NCBI GenBank assembly: GCA_002381645.1
Contig: DFXE01000010.1
Coordinates: 98,661-162,660, forward strand
From: Bacteroidales bacterium UBA4116
GTDB lineage: Bacteria; Bacteroidota; Bacteroidia; Bacteroidales; Tannerellaceae
Reading direction: 5' to 3'
Length of the DNA: 64,000 nt
Positions 37,089 to 46,395 of the stretch are shown here, piece after piece (the first letter of the stretch is position 1; every line of letters begins with the position of its first letter). The notes under the pieces are model-generated. The model was not told the origin of the DNA, ran no database searches, and saw only the letters and a list, made by a program, of their open reading frames with translations. Position numbers and translations under genes: made by a program.

Positions 37089-39383
37089 ATGAAAAAATGT
37101 TTTATGGCTATATATATAGCTTTTCTCTTGCTTGTCGGACAACCGATTATGGCTTATGAAGGAATATTCGACCCGGTGGAATATGTTAATCCTTTGATGG
37201 GTACACAGTCTACATTTGAACTTTCTACCGGTAATACGTATCCGGCTATAGCACGTCCGTGGGGAATGAATTTCTGGACCCCACAAACCGGAAAAATGGG
37301 TAACGGATGGACATATATGTATACCGCCAATAAAATAAGGGGATTTAAGCAAACCCACCAACCGAGTCCGTGGATTAATGATTACGGGCAGTTCTCTCTT
37401 ATGCCGGTCGTGGGTAAACCTGTATTTGACGAAGAACAACGAGCCAGCTGGTTCTCTCATAAAGGTGAAATAGCTAAGCCATATTATTACAAGGTATATC
37501 TTGCCGAGCACGATGTGGTTACGGAAATAACACCGACAGAGCGGGCGGCAATGTTTCGTTTTACTTTCCCGGAAAGCAACGACTCTTATATGGTAATAGA
37601 TGCTTTTGACAGGGGTTCATATATTAAGATTATTCCGGAAAAGAACCGTATAATCGGGTATACGACTCGTAATAGTGGAGGTGTTCCCGAGAATTTTAAA
37701 AACTTTTTTATTGTAGAATTTGAGAAACCTTTTACTTATAATGTGCTGTTTGCTGATGGCATAATGAATGAAAGTATTAAGGAAAAAACCGCCGGGCATA
37801 CAGGTGCTGTTATCGGTTTTAAAACTAAAAAAGGTGAAATTGTTCATGCTAAGGTGGCTTCATCATTTATTAGTTTTGAGCAGGCTGAAATAAATCTGAA
37901 AGAATTAGGTAACGATAGTTTCGATACGTTGGTAGGTAAAGGGAAAGAGGCTTGGAACAAGGTGTTGGGAACGATTAAAGTTGAAGGTGGTAATTTGGAC
38001 CAGTACCGTACATTTTATTCCTGTATGTACCGTTCATTGCTTTTCCCTCGTAAATTGCATGAAATAGATGCTAATGGAAATGTTGTTCATTACAGCCCTT
38101 ATAACGGAAAAGTTTTACCCGGTTTTATGTATACGGATACCGGATTCTGGGATACGTTCCGTTGTTTATTTCCTTTTTTAAATTTAATGTTCCCTTCTGT
38201 GAATAAAGAAATTCAGGAAGGTTTGATCAATACATATAAAGAAAGCGGCTTTTTCCCTGAATGGGCCAGCCCGGGACATCGTGATTGTATGGTCGGTAAC
38301 AATTCGGCTTCGGTTTTGGTGGATGCCTACATGAAGGGAGTTAAAGTGGATGACCTCGAAACTTTATATAAAGGTCTTATTCATGGTACTGAAAACGTTC
38401 ATCCGAAAGTTCGTTCGACCGGCCGGTGGGGGCATGAATATTATAATAAACTCGGATATGTGCCATACGATGTAAAAATTAATGAAAATGCTGCCCGTAC
38501 ACTTGAATATGCTTATAACGACTGGTGTATTTATACCATTGCCAAAGAGTTAAAACGCCCGAAAAAAGAAATTGATCTGTTTGCCAAGCGTGCCATGAAT
38601 TACAAAAACCTTTTTGATAAAGAAACGAGCTTGATGCGCGGGAAAAATGAAAATGGAGTATTTCAATCTCCTTTTTCCCCGTTAAAATGGGGGGATGCAT
38701 TTACTGAAGGCAACAGCTGGCACTATACCTGGTCGGTATTCCATGACCCGCAGGGATTGATCGACCTGATGGGCGGGAAAAAGAATTTTGTTCAAATGCT
38801 GGATTCCGTTTTTGCAGTACCGCCGTTATACGATGATAGCTATTACGGTTTCCCTATTCATGAGATACGTGAAATGACAGTAATGAATATGGGTAACTAT
38901 GCTCATGGGAATCAACCGATCCAACATATGATCTACATGTATAATTATGCAGGTGAGCCCTGGAAAGCACAATATTGGCTCAGGGAGGTAATGAACAGGA
39001 TGTATACACCGGGTCCGGACGGATATTGCGGTGATGAAGATAACGGGCAAACGTCTGCCTGGTATGTTTTCTCTGCTTTGGGATTTTATCCTGTTTGCCC
39101 CGGTACTGATGAATACGTTATGGGTGCTCCTCTATTTAAAAAAGCTACGGTAGCTTTTGAAAATGGAAATAAACTTATTATTAATGCTCCGGATAATAAT
39201 GATAAGAATAGGTATATCGAGTCTGTTTCATTTAATGGTCTTCAAAACTCAAAAACTTATCTTAAACATGATGACTTGCATAAAGGAGGAGAACTTATTA
39301 TAAAAATGAGTGATAAACCGAATGTAAACAGGGGGGTGAATATAGAGGATTTCCCTTATTCATTCTCTGTAAAAGAAAAATAA
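37089..39383 (+). CDS. GH92-family alpha-mannosidase, secreted
   Basis: A 764-residue Ca2+-dependent exo-alpha-mannosidase, most likely alpha-1,2, acting on N-glycan or mannan branches. Family landmarks: EYVNPLMGTQSTFELSTGNT with TYPAIARPWGMN near the N-terminus, TDTGFWDTFRCLFPFLNLMF, the NSASVLVDAYMKG segment, EGNSWHYTWSVFHDPQGL, and DDNGQTSAWYVF-type EDNGQTSAWYVFSALGFYP. The start is set at the ATG of MKKCFMAIYIAFLLLVGQ, a signal peptide with cleavage near IMAYEG; the longer frame from a TTG at 37002 is rejected. There is no lipobox, so a periplasmic location is expected. It follows the susCD operon and has its own promoter and terminator. Confidence 0.95.
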   Translation: MKKCFMAIYIAFLLLVGQPIMAYEGIFDPVEYVNPLMGTQSTFELSTGNTYPAIARPWGMNFWTPQTGKMGNGWTYMYTANKIRGFKQTHQPSPWINDYGQFSLMPVVGKPVFDEEQRASWFSHKGEIAKPYYYKVYLAEHDVVTEITPTERAAMFRFTFPESNDSYMVIDAFDRGSYIKIIPEKNRIIGYTTRNSGGVPENFKNFFIVEFEKPFTYNVLFADGIMNESIKEKTAGHTGAVIGFKTKKGEIVHAKVASSFISFEQAEINLKELGNDSFDTLVGKGKEAWNKVLGTIKVEGGNLDQYRTFYSCMYRSLLFPRKLHEIDANGNVVHYSPYNGKVLPGFMYTDTGFWDTFRCLFPFLNLMFPSVNKEIQEGLINTYKESGFFPEWASPGHRDCMVGNNSASVLVDAYMKGVKVDDLETLYKGLIHGTENVHPKVRSTGRWGHEYYNKLGYVPYDVKINENAARTLEYAYNDWCIYTIAKELKRPKKEIDLFAKRAMNYKNLFDKETSLMRGKNENGVFQSPFSPLKWGDAFTEGNSWHYTWSVFHDPQGLIDLMGGKKNFVQMLDSVFAVPPLYDDSYYGFPIHEIREMTVMNMGNYAHGNQPIQHMIYMYNYAGEPWKAQYWLREVMNRMYTPGPDGYCGDEDNGQTSAWYVFSALGFYPVCPGTDEYVMGAPLFKKATVAFENGNKLIINAPDNNDKNRYIESVSFNGLQNSKTYLKHDDLHKGGELIIKMSDKPNVNRGVNIEDFPYSFSVKEK

Positions 39384-39406
39384 AGAAATAAGTGATTCTT
39401 TTTTGT

Positions 39407-39443
39407 ATAGCAGGGATGGCAATTGCTCCCCTGCTATTTTTTT
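39407..39443 (+). terminator. terminator of the GH92 gene
   Basis: ATAGCAGGG (39407-39415) pairs with CCCTGCTAT (39429-39437), followed by a run of seven T. The loop can itself pair (GGCAATTGCT). Confidence 0.88.
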
Positions 39444-39527
39444 AAACAAATTGAAAACAAAATTAATATTTATGCAATTTTTTCAGTAAAAATCACGTAT
39501 AAACTAACAGTGGGTTTAATTTACATT

Positions 39528-40308
39528 ATGAGAGTTATGAAAATAAGAAATATATTTTACTTTATATTCATCGTGCTGACCACTGTTCATTCACGGATAT
39601 TAATGCCGCCGCGATAAGAGGAAATGGAAACATTGTAACTAAAGAAATCATTATCTATCCGCTTAATGATATAAATATTGGAGGAAGAATAGAATGAAGT
39701 AGACAGTCATTTAATAAGAAAATGTATAAAAGTCTGCTTTTTTATTATACGCAAACTGAAGAAAATCATTCGTTGTCTATCACAATGGATGAAAATTTGT
39801 TTTTTTGAATATTGATTCATCCGGAGATAATCTCATCATCACAACTAAAAAAAGGAAGTACTATTCCTCCAAGCCGGATGGAAATAAGAGGGAGTTCCAA
39901 CTATTTGAACTGAGTATATGCATCAGGGTGTATTAATTTATCTATACAAAGCACTTTAGAATCCGAACGTTTAGAAATTTCAATTAGTGGTGCCATTGAT
40001 ATCAAAATGGATCAGCCAGCTAAAATAGAATGGTTAAATAGTCAAATCAGCGGAGTGGGAGATTTAGTAGCAGAGGAATTAATTTGTGATGAAATTGAAG
40101 ATAACGTAAGTGGTGCGGGTGATATCAAAGTGTTTGATTTTAAAGTTATATATATGGAATGCCATGTTTCAGGTAGTGGTGATTTATAAGTAAATATATC
40201 CAAACCTTGAATGCTTCCGTTTCGGATACAGGAGATATTCAATACAAAGGGAATATTGCAGCCAATATCCTAGTTACAGGATTTGGAGACATCCGAAAAA
40301 TAAATTAA
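39528..40308 (+). pseudogene. decayed GIN-domain (DUF2807) secreted protein
   Basis: The 1-kb stretch between GH92 and rfbA holds remains of one gene, broken by several stops and frameshifts. Readable pieces in order: a signal peptide start (MKIRNIFYFIFIVLTTVHS); in another frame AAAIRGNGNIVTKEI with NDINIGGRIE; then FYYTQTEENHSLSITMDENL; then NIDSSGDNLIITTKK; then LEISISGAIDIKMDQPAKIE with QISGVGDL, NVSGAGDIKV and HVSGSGDL; finally TGDIQYKGNIAANILVTGFG and GDIRKIN before a TAA. The repeated SGxGD(I/L) turns and the RGNGNIVTKE opening are the marks of the head GIN/DUF2807 family, putative cell-surface beta-helix proteins. At least four lesions are needed to explain the frames, so it is not a sequencing slip alone. 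Confidence 0.8.
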
Positions 40309-40360
40309 TACATAAAAAGTTTACGACTTTACATCATAATATCTGAGATTTGTAACGTAT

Positions 40361-40392
40361 TTTGGGATAACAAATTAATTTAACTATTTTTG
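40361..40392 (+). promoter_or_regulatory. promoter of rfbA-fcl-gmd
   Basis: TTTG (40361-40364), a 20-bp spacer, then TATTTTTG (40385-40392). This is the full Bacteroidota -33/-7 pattern, 40 bp before rfbA. Confidence 0.75.
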
Positions 40393-40432
40393 CTGCCAGC
40401 TTAACATGTAAAATAAAAACTACATAATTATT

Positions 40433-41317
40433 ATGAAAGGCATTGTCTTGGCTGGTGGATCGGGAACCCGTTTATATCCTATTACAAAAGGTGTTTCTAA
40501 ACAATTATTGCCTATTTATGATAAACCGATGGTTTATTACCCTGTTTCGGTACTAATGTTGGCAGGCATCCGTGAAATACTTATAATCTCTACTCCGGAC
40601 GATTTACCCGGTTTTAAACGACTTCTCGGAAATGGTTCGGATATAGGAGTAAGATTTGAATTTGCGGAGCAACCTTCTCCGGATGGTTTAGCACAAGCTT
40701 TTATTATAGGTGCCGATTTTATTGGAGACGATTCTGCATGTTTGGTGTTAGGCGATAATATCTTTTATGGCCAGAGTTTTACATCCATGCTGGCGGAAGC
40801 AGTTAAAACAGCAGAAGATGAACAGAAAGCCACAGTGTTTGGATACTATGTTAACGATCCTGAACGATATGGCGTAGCTGAATTTGATCAGCAAGGTAAT
40901 GTACTTAGTATTGAGGAAAAACCGGATTGTCCTCGTTCAAATTATGCGGTAGTAGGATTGTATTTTTATCCTAATAAAGTAGTTGAAGTTGCTAAAAACA
41001 TTAAACCTTCACCCCGTGGTGAACTCGAGATAACAGCAGTAAATCAAGAGTTTTTGAAACGTAATGAACTTAAAGTGCAATTATTAGGCAGAGGCTTTGC
41101 ATGGTTGGATACGGGAACCCATGATTCGTTATCCGAGGCATCTACTTTTGTAGAGGTTATTGAAAAAAGGCAGGGGTTGAAAATTGCATGTTTAGAGGAG
41201 ATTGCATTTAAAAATAAATGGATCAATGAAACCCAATTTTCACAATTAATTCAACCTATGTTGAAAAATCAATATGGGCAATACCTGCAAAAAATATTAA
41301 ATAAAAAAGAGCAGTAA
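40433..41317 (+). CDS. rfbA: glucose-1-phosphate thymidylyltransferase
   Basis: It makes dTDP-glucose from glucose 1-phosphate and dTTP, feeding RfbB at 2111-3250. A 294-residue nucleotidyltransferase with LAGGSGTRLYPITKG, SKQLLPIYDKPMVYYP, the metal-site LGDNIFYG, and IEEKPDCPRSNYAVVGLYFY. Full length and typical. It heads a run rfbA-fcl-gmd with gaps of 7 and 5 bp under a strong promoter, so dTDP-hexose and GDP-fucose precursors are made together. The rest of the dTDP pathway is 37 kb away on the other strand. Confidence 0.96.
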   Translation: MKGIVLAGGSGTRLYPITKGVSKQLLPIYDKPMVYYPVSVLMLAGIREILIISTPDDLPGFKRLLGNGSDIGVRFEFAEQPSPDGLAQAFIIGADFIGDDSACLVLGDNIFYGQSFTSMLAEAVKTAEDEQKATVFGYYVNDPERYGVAEFDQQGNVLSIEEKPDCPRSNYAVVGLYFYPNKVVEVAKNIKPSPRGELEITAVNQEFLKRNELKVQLLGRGFAWLDTGTHDSLSEASTFVEVIEKRQGLKIACLEEIAFKNKWINETQFSQLIQPMLKNQYGQYLQKILNKKEQ

Positions 41318-41324
41318 TAATTTG

Positions 41325-42404
41325 ATGGATAAAAATTCTAAAATATATGTTGCAGGACACAAAGGTCTGGTTGGTTCTGCTATTCTTAAAAACCTTAAAG
41401 AAAAAGGATATACCAATTTTGTCTTTCGTACTTCTGACGAATTGGATTTAACTGACCAGCTTGAGGTAAATGAATTTTTTGCTTTTGAAAGACCTGAATA
41501 TGTATTTCTTGCAGCAGCACGTGTAGGTGGAATTGTAGCTAATAATACGTATCGAGCTGATTTTATTTATCAAAATATAATGATTCAAAGTAATGTGATC
41601 CATGCAGCGTATACGAATAATGTAAGAAAACTGCTTTTCCTTGGAAGTACTTGCATTTATCCTCGGGATGCAGTACAACCTATGCGTGAAGACAGTTTGC
41701 TTACATCTCCTTTGGAATACACAAATGAACCTTATGCGATAGCAAAGATTGCCGGTATTAAAATGTGTGAAAGTTATAATATACAATATGGGACCAATTT
41801 TATAGCAATAATGCCTACCAACTTGTATGGTCCGAATGATAACTTTGATCTGGAAAAATCGCATGTTCTTCCAGCTATGATCCGGAAAATACATTTAGCG
41901 AAATGTTTATATCAGAATGATTGGGATACTTTACGAAAGGATTTATCAGTAAGAAATGTTGAAAAAGTAGGAGGTGATTCATCTAAAGAGAAAATTATTA
42001 ATATTCTCAATAAGTATGGAATCAGAAGTAGTGAGGTTGAACTTTGGGGATCAGGGAAACCACTCCGTGAATTTTTGTGGAGTGAAGAAATGGCCGATGC
42101 ATCAGTTTATGTAATGGAAAATATTGATTTTTTAAATCTGAAACCAGAAAATAAAGAGATTAGAAATACTCACCTTAATATAGGCACAGGTATTGAAATT
42201 TCAATAAAAGAGGTGGCGATGTTAATTAAAGATACCATTGAATTTAAAGGCGAATTGCTTTTTGATACTTCAAAACCGGATGGAACGATGAGAAAACTTA
42301 CCGATGTCAGCAAATTACATAGTTTAGGGTGGCATCACAAAATAGGAATTAAAGAAGGAGTTGAGCGATTATATAAATGGTATTTAAACAATATAGATAA
42401 TTAA
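41325..42404 (+). CDS. fcl: GDP-L-fucose synthase
   Basis: It converts GDP-4-keto-6-deoxymannose to GDP-L-fucose (epimerase and NADPH reductase). A 359-residue extended SDR: VAGHKGLVGSAILKNL, AAARVGGIVANNTYRADF, FLGSTCIYP with the catalytic Ser, and the YAIAK motif. It is longer than E. coli Fcl (321) through an insert around residues 205-240 (rich in Lys and Asp/Glu), a form common in Bacteroidota. The ATG at 41325 is preferred to the TTG one codon upstream. It precedes gmd, the usual partner, by 5 bp. Confidence 0.94.
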   Translation: MDKNSKIYVAGHKGLVGSAILKNLKEKGYTNFVFRTSDELDLTDQLEVNEFFAFERPEYVFLAAARVGGIVANNTYRADFIYQNIMIQSNVIHAAYTNNVRKLLFLGSTCIYPRDAVQPMREDSLLTSPLEYTNEPYAIAKIAGIKMCESYNIQYGTNFIAIMPTNLYGPNDNFDLEKSHVLPAMIRKIHLAKCLYQNDWDTLRKDLSVRNVEKVGGDSSKEKIINILNKYGIRSSEVELWGSGKPLREFLWSEEMADASVYVMENIDFLNLKPENKEIRNTHLNIGTGIEISIKEVAMLIKDTIEFKGELLFDTSKPDGTMRKLTDVSKLHSLGWHHKIGIKEGVERLYKWYLNNIDN

Positions 42405-42409
42405 CGGAA

Positions 42410-43561
42410 ATGGGTAAAGTTGCATTAATTACGGGAATAACCGGTCAGGATGGCGCATATTTAGCAGAGTATTTAATTAAAAAAGGATATACGGTTCATG
42501 GTATTAAACGCCGTTCATCTATGTTCAATACAGAACGGATCGATCATCTTTATCAGGATCCGCATATGGAAAACAGAAACCTTATCTTACACTATGGAGA
42601 CCTAACGGACAGCCTCAATCTTACACGTATTATAGGTGAAACTCAACCGGACGAAATATACAATCTGGCTGCCATGAGCCATGTAAAGGTTAGTTTTGAT
42701 ACACCGGAATATACTGCTAATGCAGATGGAATCGGAGTTTTAAGGATATTGGAAGCCGTTCGTCTGCTAAATTTAACAGATAAAACACGTATTTATCAGG
42801 CATCAACTTCTGAACTTTATGGTTTAGTACAGGAGGTTCCACAAAAAGAAACTACACCTTTTTATCCCAGAAGTCCTTACGCCGTTGCAAAATTATACGG
42901 TTATTGGATTACGGTAAATTATAGGGAAGCATATAATATCCATGCCTCGAACGGCATACTTTTTAATCATGAGTCACCATTGCGAGGTGAAACATTTGTT
43001 ACACGTAAGGTAACAAGGGCTATATCCCGTATTGCTTTAGGTATGCAACAGAAAGTATACATGGGTAATCTTTCGGCCAAACGCGACTGGGGACATGCAA
43101 AAGATTATGTACGTGCTATGTATCTGATATTGCAACAGGATAAACCAGATGATTATGTTATTGCGACAGGAGTAACCACAACTATACGTAACTTTATAGA
43201 AAAATCCTTCAATGAAATTGGAATTGGTGTTGAATTTAAAGGCGAAGGTATAGATGAAGCTGCAAGTATAAGTACAATAGATAAAGAAAAATTTACACAA
43301 AAAGTAGGCGAAGCGTATTTGGATAATTTAACGAAAAGAATAGGCGAGGAAGTTGTTGGAGTGGATCATAATTATTTCAGACCGACAGAAGTTGATCTGC
43401 TTATCGGTGATCCCACAAAAGCAAAAAAACAATTAGGGTGGGAGCCTAAGTACTCATTATCCTCATTAATAGAGGATATGATGCATAATGACATAAAGGT
43501 TATGAAAAAAGAATCATACTTAAAAGAAGGGGGATATAAAATTTTGAATTATTTTGAATAG
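42410..43561 (+). CDS. gmd: GDP-mannose 4,6-dehydratase
   Basis: It makes GDP-4-keto-6-deoxy-D-mannose, the substrate of Fcl just upstream. A 383-residue SDR with ALITGITGQDGAYLAEYL, GIKRRSSMFNTERIDHLY, the catalytic TSELYG and the SPYAVAKLY (YxxxK) site, and NGILFNHESPLRGETFVTRK, which is specific for Gmd. A ~25-residue insert around residues 285-325 (DKEKFTQKVGEAYL) is slightly unusual. Last gene of the rfbA-fcl-gmd run. Confidence 0.96.
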   Translation: MGKVALITGITGQDGAYLAEYLIKKGYTVHGIKRRSSMFNTERIDHLYQDPHMENRNLILHYGDLTDSLNLTRIIGETQPDEIYNLAAMSHVKVSFDTPEYTANADGIGVLRILEAVRLLNLTDKTRIYQASTSELYGLVQEVPQKETTPFYPRSPYAVAKLYGYWITVNYREAYNIHASNGILFNHESPLRGETFVTRKVTRAISRIALGMQQKVYMGNLSAKRDWGHAKDYVRAMYLILQQDKPDDYVIATGVTTTIRNFIEKSFNEIGIGVEFKGEGIDEAASISTIDKEKFTQKVGEAYLDNLTKRIGEEVVGVDHNYFRPTEVDLLIGDPTKAKKQLGWEPKYSLSSLIEDMMHNDIKVMKKESYLKEGGYKILNYFE

Positions 43562-43642
43562 GCTGAAACATTTTAAAGAAATTCCTTGTTATAATGGAAA
43601 AAAGAGTTAAATTTGCTCCAAGTTTAACCGTTCGTAATAAGA

Positions 43643-43650
43643 TATATTTG
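43643..43650 (+). promoter_or_regulatory. -7 promoter box of the OmpA-family gene
   Basis: TATATTTG matches TAnnTTTG, 22 bp before the first possible ATG (43672). No -33 TTTG at the standard spacing. Confidence 0.55.
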
Positions 43651-43671
43651 GTAAAATGATTGTTTAATTAA

Positions 43672-44835
43672 ATGTTGATGAATATGAAAACAAAATTTTT
43701 GACTTTAGCATTGTTGTCATGCTTTGTTCTTTCAGTATCAGCCCAACAGGCACAACCACAAATCGGCTTTAGTACTGAGACAGGTGCGAAAACAAATTTC
43801 AAGAAAAATAGAGGTGGTGACAATTGGTTTATTTCAATTGCTGGTGCTGGTACTATGTTATTTGGAGATGATAACTCCAAGCAGGACTTTATGGATCGCC
43901 TGACGGCTACTCCACAACTTTCTATTGGTAAATGGTTCAATCCTTATTTTGCAATGCGTGTACAGGGTACAGGTGGTGCACTCCACGGATATGTTGAGAG
44001 TACTCCTACGATGTTCTTACAGCATAACTATTTTGCAGGAGGACATCTTGACTTTATGTGGGATATAACTAATTACTGGGCTCCTTATCGTGAATCTAGA
44101 GTATTCCGTTTTATTCCTTGGATCGGTTTAGGTTATTCTCAGCGTTGGAGTAAAGATGAACAGAATATACCAAGAACAGAAAGTCCTACGCTAAATGCAG
44201 GTATTTTAATGTCATTCCGCTTAGGCAAACGTGTTGATTTAAATCTTGAAGCTCAGGGAATGTTGCTGAACGAAGAATATAACCGTATCCGTCAGGATAA
44301 ATTATCTGATGGTATTGTTCAGGTATCGGCAGGTTTGACATTTAAATTGGGAAGAACAGACTTTGAAGTGATCGAGCCGATGGATTATGCTTTATTAAAC
44401 GATTTGAATAGCCAGATCAATTCATTACGTGCTGAAAATGAGGAATTAAGCAGACGTCCGCGTTCTTGTCCAGATTGTCCCGAAGTTGTACCTACAACTA
44501 TCGTAAACAATTTTGCTGAAAATGTGGTTTATTTCCGTATCAATAGTTCAAGAATTGACAGAAATCAAGAAATTAATATCTTTAATACTGCAGAATTTGT
44601 TAAAGAAAACAATGTACCTATTAAAGTTGTGGGTTATGCTGACAGAGATACTGGTACTTCTTCTTATAATATGGGTCTTTCAGAAAGACGCGCTAAAGCA
44701 GTTGCAAAAGAACTTATTGAAAAATATGGTATTAATTCCAATCAAATCACTATTGAATGGAGAGGTTCTGATGAACAACCTTATAGTGTAAATAATTGGA
44801 ACCGTGTAGTTATCATGACTGCTGAACCAAGATAA
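43672..44835 (+). CDS. OmpA-family outer-membrane protein
   Basis: A 387-residue porin-like protein that links outer membrane and peptidoglycan. After a signal peptide (MKTKFLTLALLSCFVLSVSA, cut before QQ) comes an N-terminal beta-barrel (about 40-220; aromatic strands such as YWAPYRESRVFRFIPWIGLG), a short coiled coil (LLNDLNSQINSLRAENEEL), a Cys-Pro hinge (RSCPDCPEV), and a C-terminal OmpA peptidoglycan-binding domain (NVVYFRINSSRID, VVGYADRDTG, LSERRAKAVAKELI). Three ATGs are possible (43672, 43678, 43684); the last gives the cleanest signal peptide. A strong terminator follows. Relatives are among the most abundant surface proteins in this phylum. Confidence 0.92.
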   Translation: MLMNMKTKFLTLALLSCFVLSVSAQQAQPQIGFSTETGAKTNFKKNRGGDNWFISIAGAGTMLFGDDNSKQDFMDRLTATPQLSIGKWFNPYFAMRVQGTGGALHGYVESTPTMFLQHNYFAGGHLDFMWDITNYWAPYRESRVFRFIPWIGLGYSQRWSKDEQNIPRTESPTLNAGILMSFRLGKRVDLNLEAQGMLLNEEYNRIRQDKLSDGIVQVSAGLTFKLGRTDFEVIEPMDYALLNDLNSQINSLRAENEELSRRPRSCPDCPEVVPTTIVNNFAENVVYFRINSSRIDRNQEINIFNTAEFVKENNVPIKVVGYADRDTGTSSYNMGLSERRAKAVAKELIEKYGINSNQITIEWRGSDEQPYSVNNWNRVVIMTAEPR

Positions 44836-44854
44836 AATATAAATTTATACTTTG

Positions 44855-44889
44855 AAAAAGACTGCACATATTGCGCAGTCTTTTTTTTG
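44855..44889 (+). terminator. terminator of the OmpA-family gene
   Basis: An 11-bp stem (44855-44865 with 44875-44885) with a 9-base loop, then a run of T up to 44888. It falls within an upstream in-frame extension of the next gene, which argues against that extension. Confidence 0.92.
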
Positions 44890-44903
44890 CCCGAAAATTT
44901 ACT

Positions 44904-44911
44904 TACTTTTG
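44904..44911 (+). promoter_or_regulatory. -7 promoter box of the sugar transferase gene
   Basis: TACTTTTG matches TAnnTTTG, 18 bp before the ATG at 44930. It supports that start over the TTG at 44852. Confidence 0.55.
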
Positions 44912-44929
44912 TTGGTCTTTAAGTTCAGC

Positions 44930-46327
44930 ATGGAAGTTAATAAGAAACGGGGATACTTAATTCAATGGTTAATTGGAGTAGGAGATTTGATTATATTAAA
45001 TCTTTTATTCTTTTTAGTATATTCTGGACTTGGAAGTTTTTATACAAATGCTCTAACTCCAAATTTAAAGGAAATTATTCTCCTTCTCAATTTTTGTTAT
45101 TTTTTCGCTCTTTATTTTGTACCTATACAATTACACCTTTCTGTTGTTTTCATTGATAAAATTGTTCAGCGAGCTATTCTTTTAATAACTTTTTTTATTT
45201 TTCTATTTGCAACTTGCCTCATATTCCTTAATGTAGGAGACGCTTTAGCTACATTTTTAATTGTTTACTATGCTGTATTAGTCGTAATTTTTGCTTTATG
45301 GCGGGTTATGGTGCGTGTAATCCTTAAAATATACCGAAAAAAAGGATACAATTTTAAGAAAGTTATTATCATTGGTGCAGGTAAGAATGGTATGGAATTG
45401 TACCGTGTAATGAAGGATGAAATGACTTATGGCTTTATTGTTATGGGTTTTTTTGATGATAATATAGTATTAAAAGATGTTTTACCTAATTATTTAGGGA
45501 ATACGGATGAAGTTAGCAATTATGTTTTAAGTAATGATATTGATGAAATATATTGCACGTTACCAGGTACCCAGGATGAAAAAATATTGAAACTTCTCAA
45601 CTTTTCTGAGAAAAATATGATTCGTTTTTATATTGTTCCTGAATTTTACCGGAATGTCAAAAAGAGCCTTGTAATGGAAATGATGGTATCTATACCTTTA
45701 CTTTCCGTTAGAAGGGAACCATTACAATCCGCATATAACAGAGCATTGAAAAGAGGTTTCGATATTGTATTTTCCTTGTTCGTTTTGTTGACTATATATC
45801 CAATACTTTATGTAGTTCTGGGTATATTGATAAAAATGACATCTTCTGGACCGATCCTTTTTAAGCAAAAACGAACCGGAATATATGGCCATGAATTTAC
45901 CTGCTACAAATTCCGCACAATGAAAGTAAATACAACTGCAGATGTTAAACAGGCTGCTAAAGATGATCCGAGAAAAACACGTTTAGGTAATTTTCTGAGA
46001 AAAACTAACCTTGATGAATTCCCTCAATTTGTGAATGTATTAATAGGCGATATGTCTGTGGTCGGGCCCCGCCCTCATATGCTCAAACATACAGAACAAT
46101 ATTCAGCACTAATTGACAGGTATATGGTTCGTCATTTGGTTAAACCGGGTGTAACAGGATGGGCGCAGGTTACAGGATACAGAGGAGAAACCAAGACTTT
46201 GGAACAGATGGAAGGCCGTGTAAAAAGGGATGTTTGGTATATAGAAAACTGGTCGTTCTTTCTTGATCTTAAGATTATCATTGTAACTGTACTTAATATG
46301 TTTAAAGGCGAAAGAAACGCCTATTGA
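44930..46327 (+). CDS. undecaprenyl-phosphate sugar-1-phosphate transferase
   Basis: A polyisoprenyl-phosphate hexose-1-phosphate transferase (WcaJ/WbaP type) that starts a surface glycan by moving sugar-1-P from a nucleotide sugar to undecaprenyl phosphate. It has 465 residues: four N-terminal transmembrane segments (about 15-130), a CoA-binding-like Rossmann region (VIIIGAGKNGMELYRVM), another membrane segment (FDIVFSLFVLLTIYPIL), and the catalytic C-terminal domain with SGPILFKQKRTGIYGHEF, YKFRTM, LRKTNLDEFPQFVNV and the DMSVVGPRPHM motif. The ATG at 44930 is chosen. It lies next to nucleotide-sugar genes, which fits its role. Confidence 0.93.
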   Translation: MEVNKKRGYLIQWLIGVGDLIILNLLFFLVYSGLGSFYTNALTPNLKEIILLLNFCYFFALYFVPIQLHLSVVFIDKIVQRAILLITFFIFLFATCLIFLNVGDALATFLIVYYAVLVVIFALWRVMVRVILKIYRKKGYNFKKVIIIGAGKNGMELYRVMKDEMTYGFIVMGFFDDNIVLKDVLPNYLGNTDEVSNYVLSNDIDEIYCTLPGTQDEKILKLLNFSEKNMIRFYIVPEFYRNVKKSLVMEMMVSIPLLSVRREPLQSAYNRALKRGFDIVFSLFVLLTIYPILYVVLGILIKMTSSGPILFKQKRTGIYGHEFTCYKFRTMKVNTTADVKQAAKDDPRKTRLGNFLRKTNLDEFPQFVNVLIGDMSVVGPRPHMLKHTEQYSALIDRYMVRHLVKPGVTGWAQVTGYRGETKTLEQMEGRVKRDVWYIENWSFFLDLKIIIVTVLNMFKGERNAY

Positions 46328-46381
46328 AAATCAAAACTGCACACTTTTCTTTTTTTTGTGTAATAATTTCTTGTTTTATAT

Positions 46382-46389
46382 TATCTTTG
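46382..46389 (+). promoter_or_regulatory. -7 promoter box close to ruvX ATG
   Basis: TATCTTTG matches TAnnTTTG and ends 6 bases before the ATG at 46396, so the expected transcript start falls at or next to the start codon. A TTTG at 46355-46358 lies 23 bp upstream. Confidence 0.6.
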
Positions 46390-46395
46390 TAGCCC

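Noticed and set aside
40007..40189. A 60-residue separate gene
   Set aside because: It is one fragment of the decayed DUF2807 gene; the family pattern continues on both sides in other frames.
41448..41894. A 148-codon minus-strand frame opposite fcl
   Set aside because: Antisense to conserved catalytic parts of fcl, with no family features or promoter.
44852..44929. Upstream TTG start for the sugar transferase
   Set aside because: The extension is encoded by the terminator of the OmpA gene and the promoter box.
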